Of a stretch of DNA of 64,000 nt, positions 50,663-61,306 are shown piece by piece. This stretch comes from Thraustochytrium sp. TN22 (taxonomy: Eukaryota > Sar > Bigyra > Thraustochytrida > Thraustochytriidae), in the NCBI GenBank assembly GCA_013306675.1, contig JABLUY010000022.1, forward strand, positions 124,001-188,000, read 5' to 3'. Numbering within the stretch: the stretch's first letter is position 1; each line of letters starts with the position of its first letter. The translations under genes and the position numbers were made by a program. The notes below the pieces were generated by a model that was not told where the DNA came from, did no database searches, and worked only from the letters and a program-made list of their open reading frames with translations.

Positions 50663-51309
50663 ACAAGTGTGTGCAAGCGACCAAACGACCGAGCGAGCAA
50701 GCGAGGAGCAAGCGAGGAGCATGTGAAGTTGGGTGGAGAAAACGAAGGGAAGAACGGGGCAGGGGTAGGGAGGGAAACACAAGGCGCGGCGCTGATTGCA
50801 GATCGATCTTTGGCGACGAGCATGCCCTGCGAGCGCCACGGCTCGAGGACCACGGCTGCTCGCCAGCGACGCCTGAATGGGCGTGGCGAAGAAATGAGGA
50901 CGAGGCTGACGGAGGGAGCGTCGCAAGAACAAGAATGAGCAAGAACAAGAATGATCGACGCAACGCTTGATAGCACCGCGTCAGAACCCTTTCTTTGCTT
51001 ATCGCATCGTATCGCATCGCTGCCAGCCTGCCCACCTATATGTGATCGAGGTGACGAACGTACGTAACTGGCAAGGAGCTTGCTTCTGCTACTGGGTTGG
51101 AACGATGTTTTAGCGATGGCTCCATCGCAACGGCCTTGACAGTGAGACAATGGCTGACGCAATGTCAGGACCGAGTTTGGGTGCGCGTTGCCTGCCTGCC
51201 TGCCTTCCTGTGCGAGACCGAAAACCACGTTCATACAAGGCGAACGAAACTGGCAAGGAGATTCACCTTCGTTGCTGGGTTGGAACATTGTTTACTCTTA
51301 CTTGTCTTG
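50663..51309. other. Intergenic region between convergent genes
   Basis: I see no supported gene. The DNA is AT-richer than the coding parts. A similar short sentence (TTGGAACGATG/TTGGAACATTG, with AACT GGCAAGGAG upstream) appears twice, near 51063-51106 and 51248-51292, and looks like a degenerate duplication. Confidence 0.5.
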
Positions 51310-53181
51310 TTAGTCGCTCGTGTAGCGGTACGGGACGCGCACGAGAGGACAGAGGTCGTGCGCCTCGATCTGCTCGCGCACAAGACCGCAGCCCAGCGCG
51401 AGCAGCTCGCGCATCTGCTTGCTACGCAGGATGCTCGCCTCCATTGCCTGGCGCTCCAGCATCTTGTTGCGCAGCCGCAGAAAGTTGCCCGAAGTGCACT
51501 TGTAGAGCGCTTTGCGCGTCTCGGGCGCCAGCGCACCAGCTGCCATTGTGGGCCGCCAGAAAGGGTTCACGCGCAGGCAGAGCGCCTCGAGCCGCGTCTG
51601 TGACGTCTTCGCGTCGCGCGCCCATTGCTGCGAGAGCGCGTCCAGGAGCACCTTGTGCGTCTGGCTGTGCTCGATTTCAAACCTGCGCGCCAGGTCCAGG
51701 CGCTCGGCGCGCTGCAGCTCCACCTGCGCCTCGAGCGTCGCGTGCAGGCCGCGCGAGGTGCCGACGCGCGGGCGCCGCGTCGCGTTCGCCGCGCTGCCGC
51801 GTTCGCCGCCCAGGACGGCTGTCTCGCGCGTCAATGGCTCGTACCGCGCGTCCTGGACAATCTTGGCCACGGCGTCCTCCACCGCATGCAGAGGCTCGTG
51901 CCGCGACCGCCGGATGGACCGCAGACTCGTGCTCGTCGTGTTGCTGTTGCTGCTGTTGCTGCTGTTGCTGCTGCTGCCGGCGGGCACTTGCTCGGCCTGG
52001 CTCACCTTGGGCGCGGGCGCCGGCGTGGCTTTGGGCGCCTCCACCACGCGCGCGCGCTTCTGTGCCGCTGCTGTCGGCGACGGCGAAGGCGACTTGCGCT
52101 TGGGCGTAGTGACCGTCGGCGCCGGTGCCGCCGTCGGCGCCGGCGCGGGTGCCTCCAATGCAGCCTTCTGAGCCTTTTGTTGCTCCTGCGGCTTCTCTGC
52201 CGTGGGCGACACGGGCAGCTCCGGGGCTGCGGCGCTGCTCAGCGTGCGCTTGGGAACCTCGCGCGAGGCCACGGCCATGGGCTTGGCCTCGCTGCCCTCG
52301 GGCTGCGGCGTCAGCGAGCGCGCGTTCTCGTCGTGGTCGGCTGGCGCCCGCCGGATGGGCGTCGTGGTCGCCGAAACCTTCGCCGGCGCCGGCGTCGGGG
52401 CGGGCGCCGGCGAGGCAGGCGAGGCCGGCGAAGCCGGTGAGGTGGGCGACGAGCTGGCCTTGCGCACCGTCTTCACCTTGGGCCGAGGCTTCTCTTCGTC
52501 CTTGACCTGTTCCGACGCTTGCTGCTGCGACGAGATCGTGCGCACGCGCGAGGGCGAGGACGCCTTGCGGCTCAGCACAGAGCGCAGCGAGGCGGACTCG
52601 CCGCTCGCCACGCTGCTAGCGTCGTCGTCGCCGCCCTTGTTGCGGCGAGGGCGCTGCTGGTAGTTCATGAAGAAGTCGCGCTCCTTGACCTCACGCTGCG
52701 CCTGAAAAAGAATGTTCGCGGAGCTGTGAATGTATTTGGGCTGCACGCGCTTCTCGCTGCCGCCTAGCACGTAGCTGATCGCGAACGAGCCGTCCATGTT
52801 GCACCGCACAATCTTGCCCACGCCGCCGGGCTTGTTGATGCCGGGCCACGTGCGCGACTCCACGTGCACCACGTCGCCCACAACGAACTTGGGCGGCCGC
52901 GGCGCTGGCGCCGGCGCCGGCGCCGGTGCCGGCGGCGCGTGCGCCTGCTGCTTGACCGGCGCCGCCGCAGGCGCGAGCGCGGGCGCGGGCGCCGCCTTCA
53001 TCGTCGGCGCCTGCGCCTGCGCCTCCGCCTGCTGCTTGAGCGTCGGCGACAGGGTCGCGCGCGCCTGATCCTCGCCGCCGTCGCGCCGCGGCGGCGTCGC
53101 GCACGCGAAGCCGCGGCTCAGGGCGCCCGGCGGCTCCGCCACCACGCGCCGCGCGTTCCCGCGCACCGGCGTCGCCACCAT
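51310..53181 (-). CDS. Tudor/PWWP-like domain protein with long disordered middle
   Basis: The protein has 623 residues. Residues 99-152 form a small barrel: FVVGDVVHVESRTWPGINKPGG, then GKIV, FAISYVLGG and KRVQPKYI. This combines Tudor or PWWP spacing with a WPGxNKxGGxGxI phrase. Such domains read methylated histone marks or bind DNA. The middle (about 170-470) is Ser/Pro/Ala/Lys-rich with KRKSPSPSP, RKASSSP and other phospho-type motifs and nuclear signals. The C-terminal 140 residues are helical (LHATLEAQVELQRAERLDLARRF, LRLRNKMLERQAMEASILRSKQ). It is probably a chromatin protein. No enzyme domain is seen. Confidence 0.78.
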   Translation of the reverse strand: MVATPVRGNARRVVAEPPGALSRGFACATPPRRDGGEDQARATLSPTLKQQAEAQAQAPTMKAAPAPALAPAAAPVKQQAHAPPAPAPAPAPAPRPPKFVVGDVVHVESRTWPGINKPGGVGKIVRCNMDGSFAISYVLGGSEKRVQPKYIHSSANILFQAQREVKERDFFMNYQQRPRRNKGGDDDASSVASGESASLRSVLSRKASSPSRVRTISSQQQASEQVKDEEKPRPKVKTVRKASSSPTSPASPASPASPAPAPTPAPAKVSATTTPIRRAPADHDENARSLTPQPEGSEAKPMAVASREVPKRTLSSAAAPELPVSPTAEKPQEQQKAQKAALEAPAPAPTAAPAPTVTTPKRKSPSPSPTAAAQKRARVVEAPKATPAPAPKVSQAEQVPAGSSSNSSNSSNSNTTSTSLRSIRRSRHEPLHAVEDAVAKIVQDARYEPLTRETAVLGGERGSAANATRRPRVGTSRGLHATLEAQVELQRAERLDLARRFEIEHSQTHKVLLDALSQQWARDAKTSQTRLEALCLRVNPFWRPTMAAGALAPETRKALYKCTSGNFLRLRNKMLERQAMEASILRSKQMRELLALGCGLVREQIEAHDLCPLVRVPYRYTSD

Positions 53182-54156
53182 CCTCCCGCGCCGCGCCGCG
53201 CTGCCCCGCTGCCTCCGCCGCGCCTCCGCCGCGCCTCCGCCGCGCCGCCTGCCGCGCCGCTCGCTGCTGGTCTGCCGCCGCGCCGGCCGCCGGTTTTTCC
53301 CTCCGGTTTTTCCCAGCCCGCCCGCCACCGCGGCCGCCTGGCCGCGCGCGGTGGTTAGGTCGCGAGGTCGCGGCGCGCGTCGCCACGAGCCGCTGTGACG
53401 AGCGGCGCCGCGCTCGGCCGGCGCTGGCCTGCGCGCTGTGCAGCGGAAGGCCGGTGGCGCGGCGCGGGCGGCGGCAGACCTGCCTTTCTTTCTGTCTCTG
53501 TCTGTCTCCGTGTCTGTCTCGGCGTGCGCCGTGGTGGCGGAGAAGAGGCTGCCAGTGACCGGCGGCAACCGGGCGAACGGCGGTTGAGGCGCGGGTCTCG
53601 AGGGAGGGAGGGAGGGAGGGAGGGTCGAGGCGGGAAGGGAGGGCAGCGCCTGTACGCTTGGCGAGCGCGAACGCAAGGAGGAGGAACGGACATGAGGTGT
53701 GTGGATCCAAGAAGTCTCTCTTCATTTCACTTCTCACTTCACTTCACTTCCCTTCGCATGATAATTTACTCAACGGCGGCCGCGGCGGAACGCGGGCGAG
53801 ATCGTCGCGAGCTGTCTAAGGCTATGTGCTCGCTCGAAGGAGCGTGCAGGCTGATCGGTCGGAGTCCGACTGGCACTGGCATGCATCGCGGGCGTGGTCA
53901 GCTCCGCCCGCGCGCACAAAGACGTTTGCTACGGCGGGGCAACCTCTACGTGGGCCCCTCCCCTGGTCGCCCCTCTGTCGTGGTGCCTCCTCTCTCTCCC
54001 TCTCTCTCCTTCCCTCCCTCCCTCCCTCCCTCGCTCCCTGAGCGATCCGTCCTGGCCGATCTCTGTGCGGGGTCAGTGAGCACGCTTGTGCAGGCACCCA
54101 CCCACGCATCATCATCATCCCCCGCCATTGGCGAAGTCGACAGTCAGCCAAACGCG
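53182..54156. other. Intergenic region with (GGGA)n and (TCCC)n tracts
   Basis: No gene is supported. It has a (GCCTCC)-like run at 53216-53245, (GGGA)n at about 53601-53623, (CACTT)n at about 53728-53750, and (TCCC)n at about 54010-54031. Confidence 0.6.
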
Positions 54157-55821
54157 CTATGAATGCGAGGACGCACTCCGCTGCAGACCATGGTGGTGGT
54201 GCTGCTGGTCCTCTTCGGTACGGAGCGGGACGGCCTCGGCCTGCTTGCAGGCGAGCTTGGTGGCATAGTTGGCGGCATCGGCGCGGTCGCGATGCGCGCG
54301 CCAGTCGAGGTAGCGCTGAATAGCAAGGTCGACGACGGGAGGCTTGAAGTTGGGCGCGAAGACGGTCTGGTAGAGCCGGTTGAAGCTCTCCCAGAGGCCG
54401 TGGTCGCTGAGGCGATCCTGCAGGACGTGGTTGACCTGGTTCCGCCGGAATTCCTCCATGCGCTTTTCGATGGGCTCGGTGAGCAGGAGGTGGGAGCCGG
54501 CGGTCTCGCTGGGACGCAGCGGGTTGAAGTGCGTCTTGGCGAGCACGAGCGTCTCGGACGGCACGGCCGGGAAGCGCATACGCGCCGGCGGCGCGAGCAG
54601 GACCTCGGCGAAGATGTCCGGGATGTCGCTCTGCAGCATGCAGACGGCCGTGCCGATGAGGTGGCGGATCTGGTTGATCATGAAGGAGTTGGCGGTGATC
54701 TCGAAGCGCACGGCGGGCTCGGCGTCAGGCGTGAGCTGCAGCGGGCCGACCACCTCAAAGGACTGGACGTGGCGGTAGTGCGCCGAGGTGATTTGGTCCG
54801 ACGGGACCTGGGCCTCGAGCCAGCGCAGCGTCGAGAGCTTCTGGCGGCGAGACTCGTCCTGCGGCTGGCCGCGCGCGCCCTCGGCTCCACTCCCTGCGTG
54901 GTGCAGCGCGCGCTCGTCATCCTCCTCCTCGTCATCGTCGTCGTCGAAGTCGTCGTCGTCCTCGTCGTGGTTCGCGTGCAGCGACTCGGCGTACTCGTCC
55001 GCGTCGTAGGCGCGAATCGTATGACGCAGGTGCGGCTGGACGTCAAGCGCCGGGGTGGCCGGGTCCTGCGCGGAGCGCGGGCGGCGCCAGGCGCGGCGAC
55101 TGCCATTGTGGTTCTGGTAAAAGGCCCGCTTGGTGAAGTTATGAAAGGTGCGGTTGCCGACGAACTTGTTGAGGATGGCCTGCAGGCGCTCGAGGCGCGC
55201 CGCGTCGGAGGCCGAGCCGGAGCCGTCCAGGCCGATCATCCAGCACGGCAGGTAGTAGTGGTAGGTGCGCGACTTGCAAAAGCCGCGCGCCTTGAAGGAC
55301 TTGGTGACGCGCTGGACGGAGAAGACGCGCACGTCGTCCGGCAGGAAAAGATTGAGCTTGTCGGCCAGCTCGAGGCCGAGCGGGTCCGCCTTCCACGGGT
55401 TGTCGCTGCGCAGCAGCACGTCGGAGCCGATCACGTTGCAGAGCGCGTGCGCGCCCTTGTCGGTCCTGCTGCTGCGCGTCCATCCGATCTTGTCCTGCTT
55501 GCGCATGTTGGCGCCGCTGATGCCGCCCGCGTCGTAAAGCGCGCTCATGAGGACCTCCTCCACGGTCTGCCCCCCAGCGCATCGCAGGTTCATCTGGCTG
55601 CCCCTGAACCGCGAGCCGACGTAGCCGTGGAAGATGGCCACGCGGCGCTTGCGCGGCGCCACCGCCACGTCGCCCGCCGGCAGCCCTGACCCGACGCCGC
55701 TCAGCTCCAAGGAGTCCTCATCATACCACGCGCTCAGCGCGCGCACGCCACGCTGCGACGCCCGCGGCATGCGCACGAACTGCACGGGCGCGCGCGCCGC
55801 GCCGCTGCACAGCCCGAGCAT
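54157..55821 (-). CDS. PUS1: PUS1/TruA-family tRNA pseudouridine synthase
   Basis: The protein has 554 residues. It isomerises uridine to pseudouridine in tRNA and possibly other RNAs. The TruA-fold motifs are present: VAIFHGYVGSRFRGSQ, the catalytic SRTDKGAHA with Asp121, ARGFCKSRTYHYYLP, GNRTFHNFTKR, and the late FMINQIRHLIGTAV. The C-terminal AKTHFNPLRPS block is as in eukaryotic Pus1. An Asp/Glu insert at about 285-305 and a disordered stretch after it divide the domain, as in nuclear Pus1 proteins. The first 30 residues (MLGLCSGAARAPVQFVRMPR) could be a mitochondrial presequence, so dual location as in animals is possible. Confidence 0.93.
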   Translation of the reverse strand: MLGLCSGAARAPVQFVRMPRASQRGVRALSAWYDEDSLELSGVGSGLPAGDVAVAPRKRRVAIFHGYVGSRFRGSQMNLRCAGGQTVEEVLMSALYDAGGISGANMRKQDKIGWTRSSRTDKGAHALCNVIGSDVLLRSDNPWKADPLGLELADKLNLFLPDDVRVFSVQRVTKSFKARGFCKSRTYHYYLPCWMIGLDGSGSASDAARLERLQAILNKFVGNRTFHNFTKRAFYQNHNGSRRAWRRPRSAQDPATPALDVQPHLRHTIRAYDADEYAESLHANHDEDDDDFDDDDDEEEDDERALHHAGSGAEGARGQPQDESRRQKLSTLRWLEAQVPSDQITSAHYRHVQSFEVVGPLQLTPDAEPAVRFEITANSFMINQIRHLIGTAVCMLQSDIPDIFAEVLLAPPARMRFPAVPSETLVLAKTHFNPLRPSETAGSHLLLTEPIEKRMEEFRRNQVNHVLQDRLSDHGLWESFNRLYQTVFAPNFKPPVVDLAIQRYLDWRAHRDRADAANYATKLACKQAEAVPLRTEEDQQHHHHGLQRSASSHS

Positions 55822-55870
55822 CCCTCCCGCCGCGCCGCGCCCCCGCGCGCCGCGCCGCGCCGCTCCCGCT

Positions 55871-55901
<31 letters not shown>

Positions 55902-56562
55902 GCGCCGCCGCCGCGAACTGCGCGGCGCGCGTGCGTGCGTGCGTGAGCGCAGCCGCGCTAGCGCCGCCGCCACTGCCGCACTAGCTCGCTCGCAGGCTCG
56001 CGCCGCCGCACCAGCGCCGCCCGCAGCCCGCCCGCAGCCCGCCGCGCCGCCGCGCGCGCGCTCCGCGCCGCGCCGCGCTGCCGCCGGGGCCTGACTGCCG
56101 CCGCGCGCCGCCGCGGCCGCCAGCGAGCAGCGCGGCAGCCAGGGCTGCCTGCCCGCCTGCTGCAGTGCTTGTCTGAGAGCCTGCAGTGCCACTGAAGGCT
56201 CGAGTCAGTCTACTGACAGTCAGAGTCCGCAAATGCCGCTGATGAGTCGATTAAAATATAAAAAGTCAGCTCTCGCTGACTGAGCCAGGGTCGGCCAGTG
56301 CTGACAGACAGCCAGGCAGGGTTTTAACTTTGAGTTGAGGCTACCGCGGCAACAGTGGGAAACAAAGATTGACCTAGTGACGGGAGTCGAGCCTACTGAC
56401 AGAGCCGAGGCGCGCTCGCAGCCGCAGGTCGCGCGCGCGCGGTAGCGCGGGTAAGCGCGGCAGCGGCGCGCGCGCCCGGATCCGGGGCGCCCGGAAGCGG
56501 GGCGGCCGCGCGGCTCCGCTTCGTGGCCGCGGCGCGGCGGCGCGGCGGGCAGAGAGCGAGGG

Positions 56563-56628
<66 letters not shown>

Positions 56629-56674
56629 GCGGCGGCGGCGCGCGCGACAGCGGGCGAGGGCGCGCCACGCCACG
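55822..56674. promoter_or_regulatory. Divergent promoter region between PUS1 and FHIP genes
   Basis: No gene is supported. The left part is Arg/Ala-coding GC repeats (CCCGCG at 55872-55900). 56200-56400 is AT-richer, with CTGAC/GTCAG words, and is the likeliest core promoter. A (GGC)n run at about 56565-56640 directly precedes the FHIP ATG. Confidence 0.5.
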
Positions 56675-57765
56675 ATGCTGGCCAAGCTGCGGCGCACCGT
56701 CAAGGACCTTGCGCGGCAAGTGGCGGCCGAGCGGCCGGCGGTGGAGGACTTCAAGGAGCTCTGGGCCGCGGTGCAGGAGGAACATGACAGGCTGCTGCAG
56801 CAGGCCGGCGTGCAGCTGGACGACCCGCGGCTGCTGTCGCGCACGCAGATTCCGGCGAATTTGGACGCCATGGTGACGCTGCTGGTGAGGGAGGACCTGG
56901 GGCTCATCCGAGACTCGAACCGCGCCAATGGGGGCGCTGGCGCCGGCGGCGACCAGGACGACCCGGGCGGCAGCCACGCCGGCCCGCTGCGCGCCTGCCT
57001 CGAGTACACGCTCGAGAACCGCGTCTTCATCGACCTGTGCGCCAAGGGGCTCGCTGACCGGCCACGCGGCATGATGGCGCTCATCATCATCACCCTGCAC
57101 CGGCTCATCGACAAGCTGCGGCACCCGCTCATCCCGTACAAGACGGCGCATGCGCCGCTGTGCCAGCTCATTCGCGTGGCGGCCGAGGTGGGCCAGGACG
57201 CTGCCCAGGAGCGCCTCGTGGCGCTGCTCAAGACGCTCTGGCTGCGCATGCGCAGCGACCCGTCGCAGCTGCAGTTCTTCTACGCCACCTCAGGCTCCTC
57301 CGGTAAGCTCGACCTCTTCACGGCGCTGCTGCCGCACGTCGTGGCGGACTCCGACACGGGTGAGCGCGCGCGCTACGCGGTGCTCTGCGTCTCCTCCATC
57401 TGCGATCCGGAGCTGCACGAGTACGTTGTGCGCCAGACCAAGTTCTGTGACATCCTCGCGCAGGGCCTTGTGGGCGCCTTTGAGGCGGTGCTCTCGGCGC
57501 ACCGCGCGCGCGACCTCGCGCTCGAGCAGGACGGCGGCGAGGGCGCCGTTGTGCTTGCGCACCCAGACCACCCGAAGCTGCGAACGCCGGCCGACGACGC
57601 GGTGGACGACGCCGAGCGCCTCCTGCGCCTGCGATGGAAGTTCGCGCTCGCGCTCTCTACGCCGGGCATTTTCGCCGGCATTGACGTTAGTGAACAGGAC
57701 CAAGACCAGGGCGCCGAGGCCAAGGCGGACGGCGACGCGGCCGACTCTGGCCCTGCCTCCGCGCT

Positions 57766-57798
<33 letters not shown>

Positions 57799-59296
57799 CG
57801 CACCGGCGCACGAGCTGCTCTCGCGTGCCGTGGTGGCGGCCGTGAGCACCGCGTTTTTGGAGGGCCCTCTTCGGGATGCCCTGCTGGAGACCCACGAAAC
57901 CTCGGCGCGGGACGCCATGCTGGCCGTGGTCGTCCTGCTCGAGGCCGCCGCGGAAGCCGCCTCGGGTGCCGCGCTGCACGGGCCGCTGCAGTGGCGCTTG
58001 GTGTCCATGCTCGTGTCCCCGGCACTAGAGCCGGACCTGCGCAGGCTGGACCAGGAAGACGACGACAAGCTGGGCGAGGGCGCGGCGCCCCAAGACGCGC
58101 GCCTGCGCACCGAGCTGCTCGTCCGCATCGACTCCATGTCGCCGCAGGTGTGCGCCGCGGCGCTCAAGCTCTTCTCGGCGCTCTTGGACCTCAACGACGC
58201 GCGCGTGCTGCACAGCCTCGTGCTGCGCCAGCTCTATGGCGGCGCGCACCTCGAGGCGACTGGCGAGCCTGCCGGGGACGGCCTCCGCACGCCCACGCGC
58301 GGCCGCCGCGCGCGCGGTTCCGGCTCGCGCACGCCTCGCGGCGCCTCGGCTGGCGGTGGCGCCGTGGACTTCCTCGACAAGTACCCCGGGTCGCCCAAGC
58401 CGCCCGTCATTGGCTCGGGCCGCAAGGTCTCGGCCATCTCTGACCAGGAGCAGCGCGACCTCGTCGCCTTCGAGTCCTACCTCACCGACGAGCAGGCCCA
58501 GGCCGCCGCGCGCCTCGCCGCCTACACCTCGCCTGTGTCCAGCGCGCACGCGCGAACCTGCTCGCCGCAGAAGCGCTCGCGCGCCACGCACCGCCTCGCC
58601 GACACCACGTCCAAGGTCCTTGCCGCGGGCGATGCGGAGGAGGAGACCGAGCCGGAGGCCAACGGGGAGGCCGCCGTGGACCAGGCGCAGGAGGAGGGCG
58701 CGCCTGCGCCCACCCCTGCGCTTGAGCCCGTCGAGGTCCCACAGCCCGCCAGCGGGCCCTTCGTCGAGGGCCTCTTTCTGGGCGTGATCCTCAACAAGCT
58801 AGAGCGCATGCTGGACAGCTCGCTCAAGGAGAATCTGCTCCTGACCGGCATTCTCGCCAAGCTCGCGCAGTGCCCGCACCGCGTCATCCACAGCTACCTC
58901 TTCGAGGAGGCCATCTCGGCGCGAGACTTTCGCGCGGCCTTTCAGGGCCGTCTGTGCGAGGCCTCGCCCTTTGACGGCACGCACTACGACGCCGCGCTCA
59001 CGGTCAAGAAGGACGTGCGCACGCTGTCCAACGTGCTGGCCGGCGTCTGGCGCGAGGCGCAGGAGCGCGCCGCCGACCTGCAGCCGGAGTTTGCTCTGCA
59101 GCACGCTCACACGCGCGCACAGCTCGGCGTCGACGCCGACCTCGAGGCGGCGCGCGCCGTGCTCGCCGACTTTGGGCCCTCGCGCCAGCGCTTCGTCCAG
59201 GCCTATGTTGTCGTCGAGGAGTTCCTCAAGGAGCTCGCCTCCGTGCTCCAGGCCAAGCAAAATCTCGCCGTCCTCCAACTCGATCTTCAGGAGTGA
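56675..59296 (+). CDS. FHIP (FHF complex HOOK-interacting protein) homologue
   Basis: The protein has 873 residues. The N-terminal helical region has PLRACLEYTLENRVFIDLCAKGL, RLIDKLRHPLIPYKTAHAPLCQLI and FFYATSG. These match the RAI16/FAM160 family, where LLEYLLENKV and HKPLLRPLL occur. Near the C-terminus, FLGVILNKLERMLDSSLKENLLLTGILAKLAQCPHRVIHSYLF is the conserved block. In animals FHIP joins FTS and HOOK to link early endosomes to dynein. A poly-Pro run (about 368-379) and an Arg/Ser/Ala linker with GSRTPRG lie between. It suggests dynein-driven vesicle transport, but HOOK and FTS are not in this window. Confidence 0.85.
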
Positions 59297-59905
59297 GGTG
59301 ATCAGAGAGAAGAAAAAAGAGAGAGAGAGACGACTCGGAAACGCTGCCAGTGCCTGTCTCGCTCTTCGGCCGGCCAGCGGCTCCGCTCTGGCGCGCTCTG
59401 GCTGCTCTGCTCGCTGGCAGGCTCGCAACTTCGCAACAGCGGCCAATCAGACATGATCGACTGGCCGGTCTGGCCACCACGTGGCAGTCTGGCACGGGAG
59501 CCCCGCCTCGGCCAGGGCCAGGCAGCCGCCAGCGCGCTGATCGCACGCCGCCCACTCGGACATCGTCGGCCGGGCGCGGGTCTCCGAGTCGGTGCGTAGG
59601 TTACATCCAGGCCTAATCCAAGGTCAATCCACTGCAAGGAAGAAGAAAGCCAGAGTCCGGCTCACGGCGGCCGACCTAGCTGGCTGGTCAGCGCCTGCGC
59701 GCGACGCGCGGACGGCGGCAGTCGCGCTGCCGCAGGCGAGCGCGCAGGCACAGACAGGGGCAGACGCGCGGGCAGCGCGGAGCGCGCGGAGCGCGGAGCG
59801 CGCGCGCGGGCGCGCACGCACGCTCGCACGGCCGCACGCCAACGCAACTCGAGAGCGCGCAAGGCAAGGTGGGAGCAGGCAGGCAGGCAGGCCTGCCGCC
59901 GCGCC
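59297..59905. other. Intergenic region
   Basis: No gene is supported. It has an (AG)n patch at 59312-59328, GCGC-rich DNA at about 59770-59815 and (GCAG)n at 59877-59892, just before the next ATG. Confidence 0.55.
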
Positions 59906-60592
59906 ATGGCTACGGGCTGCGACGTGTCCGCGGCCGGGTGGGCGTGCGACGACGAGGCGCAAGCGTGCTTCGCAGACGATGAATGCAGGGACGCCTTCGA
60001 GAGCTCGGACTTCTTGGAGAGCCTGAACTCCTACAAGGGCAGGGACCTGATGTGCTGCTTGTACAATTTCTCGCCCGAGTGCGCCGATCTTGTCGAGGAG
60101 CACTTGGACTACTACGAGGACGACGACCGAAAGGGCGTGATCGATCAGTTTGAGGAATCCTGCATCGATGACGACGACGGCGTTGGTATCGGTGTGATCG
60201 CAGGCTGTGCGGTCGCCGCTGCCTTCGTCGTCCTCGTCGTGTGCCTTTGCGTCTGCTGCTGCAAGCGCCGCAGCTCGCAAAAGCCACCCGTTCAAAAGCA
60301 TCAGGCGACCGCCGCCGCTGCGCAGCCGGAACCGCAACCGCAGCCGCAGCCGACGGTGCAGCAGCAGCAGTCGCGGCCCACGCCAACCCAGGCATACCCG
60401 ACGGTTGCCACGTCCACGAGCTACAACGAGATCCCCGTCGCCAGCGCCGTCCCTTACAACGCCAGCGACGTTGTGCACCACGCGCACGCCGTCCCTGTGC
60501 ATGACTCGCAAGGGCCGCCCACCTCAACGGCCCGTCGCTCGGGCTCCGACTCTGATCGCAACGACGCCGCCGGCGTCGTGACGGTCCTGTGA
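59906..60592 (+). CDS. Small Cys-rich single-pass membrane protein
   Basis: The protein has 228 residues. Residues 1-90 are acidic with eight cysteines (5, 14, 21, 27, 50, 51, 59 and 86), like a disulfide-bonded outer domain. One membrane helix follows (93-117, VIAGCAVAAAFVVLVVCLCVC), then CCCKRR, which has possible palmitoylation sites. The tail of about 105 residues is Gln/Pro/Thr/Ser-rich and has YNEIPVA and YPTVA tyrosines. No signal peptide is visible, so either it inserts by its helix alone (type III) or a short upstream exon with the signal was missed. The family is not recognised. Confidence 0.72.
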   Translation: MATGCDVSAAGWACDDEAQACFADDECRDAFESSDFLESLNSYKGRDLMCCLYNFSPECADLVEEHLDYYEDDDRKGVIDQFEESCIDDDDGVGIGVIAGCAVAAAFVVLVVCLCVCCCKRRSSQKPPVQKHQATAAAAQPEPQPQPQPTVQQQQSRPTPTQAYPTVATSTSYNEIPVASAVPYNASDVVHHAHAVPVHDSQGPPTSTARRSGSDSDRNDAAGVVTVL

Positions 60593-61306
60593 GACCCACC
60601 AACGCCTTCGAGCCTCTTCACGTTGTAGCCTAGCCTTCGTAGCCCAAGTGGGAAAGTAGGTGGGCCGTCCCTGCCCACCGCCCCGCCAACCAACCTAACG
60701 TTACCTTTCACCGACTCCAGACACTTGAGAAGAGAAGAGACCTCGACGATGAACGAGTGCCTCCGGGGCCGGGCACTGGCCCAGGCCACTGGCCCGGCCA
60801 CTGCAGCGTCCAGCCCACACAAGCGTGCAAGCAGGCGCACACCCGAATGCACACCCGGTCCCGCACGACCCTGAGCACACCATAGCCGGGTGGCCCGCCG
60901 GGGCGCGCTCGGCGCGGCGCTCCAGAGCGCCAAGGGCTGCGCTGCGCGGCGGCGCGCGGGCGGGCGGCGCGCCGGCGGCGGGCGCGCGCGGCGCTGCACT
61001 GCGCTGCGCGCGGCGCGGCGCGGCGCGGCTGGCTGGCTGGCTGGCTGGCCGGCGCGCGGGCGGCGCGCGCGCGTGGGCGCGGCGGGCGCGGCGCGGCGCG
61101 GCGCGGCGCGGCGGCTGGTCGTAGATCCGCCGCGGTCGCGCCTTCTTCGCTCGCTCGCTCCTAGCCTCGGCGCGGTACGGCGCGGCGCGGCGGCGCGGCG
61201 CGGCGAGGCGAGGCGAGGCACGGGCGCGGCTTCGCTCTCGTGCGCGCTCCCGTGCTCGTGCTCGTGCTCGCTTGCTCGCTTGCTCGCTAGCGCGCGCAAG
61301 GCGCGC
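60593..61306. other. Intergenic GC-rich leader region
   Basis: No gene is supported. It has GGCTGGCT repeats at about 61029-61050, (GCGCG) runs at 61078-61115 and 61168-61205, and (GCTC)n at about 61260-61290. An open Arg/Ala frame runs from 60890 into the next gene but looks like leader. Confidence 0.55.
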
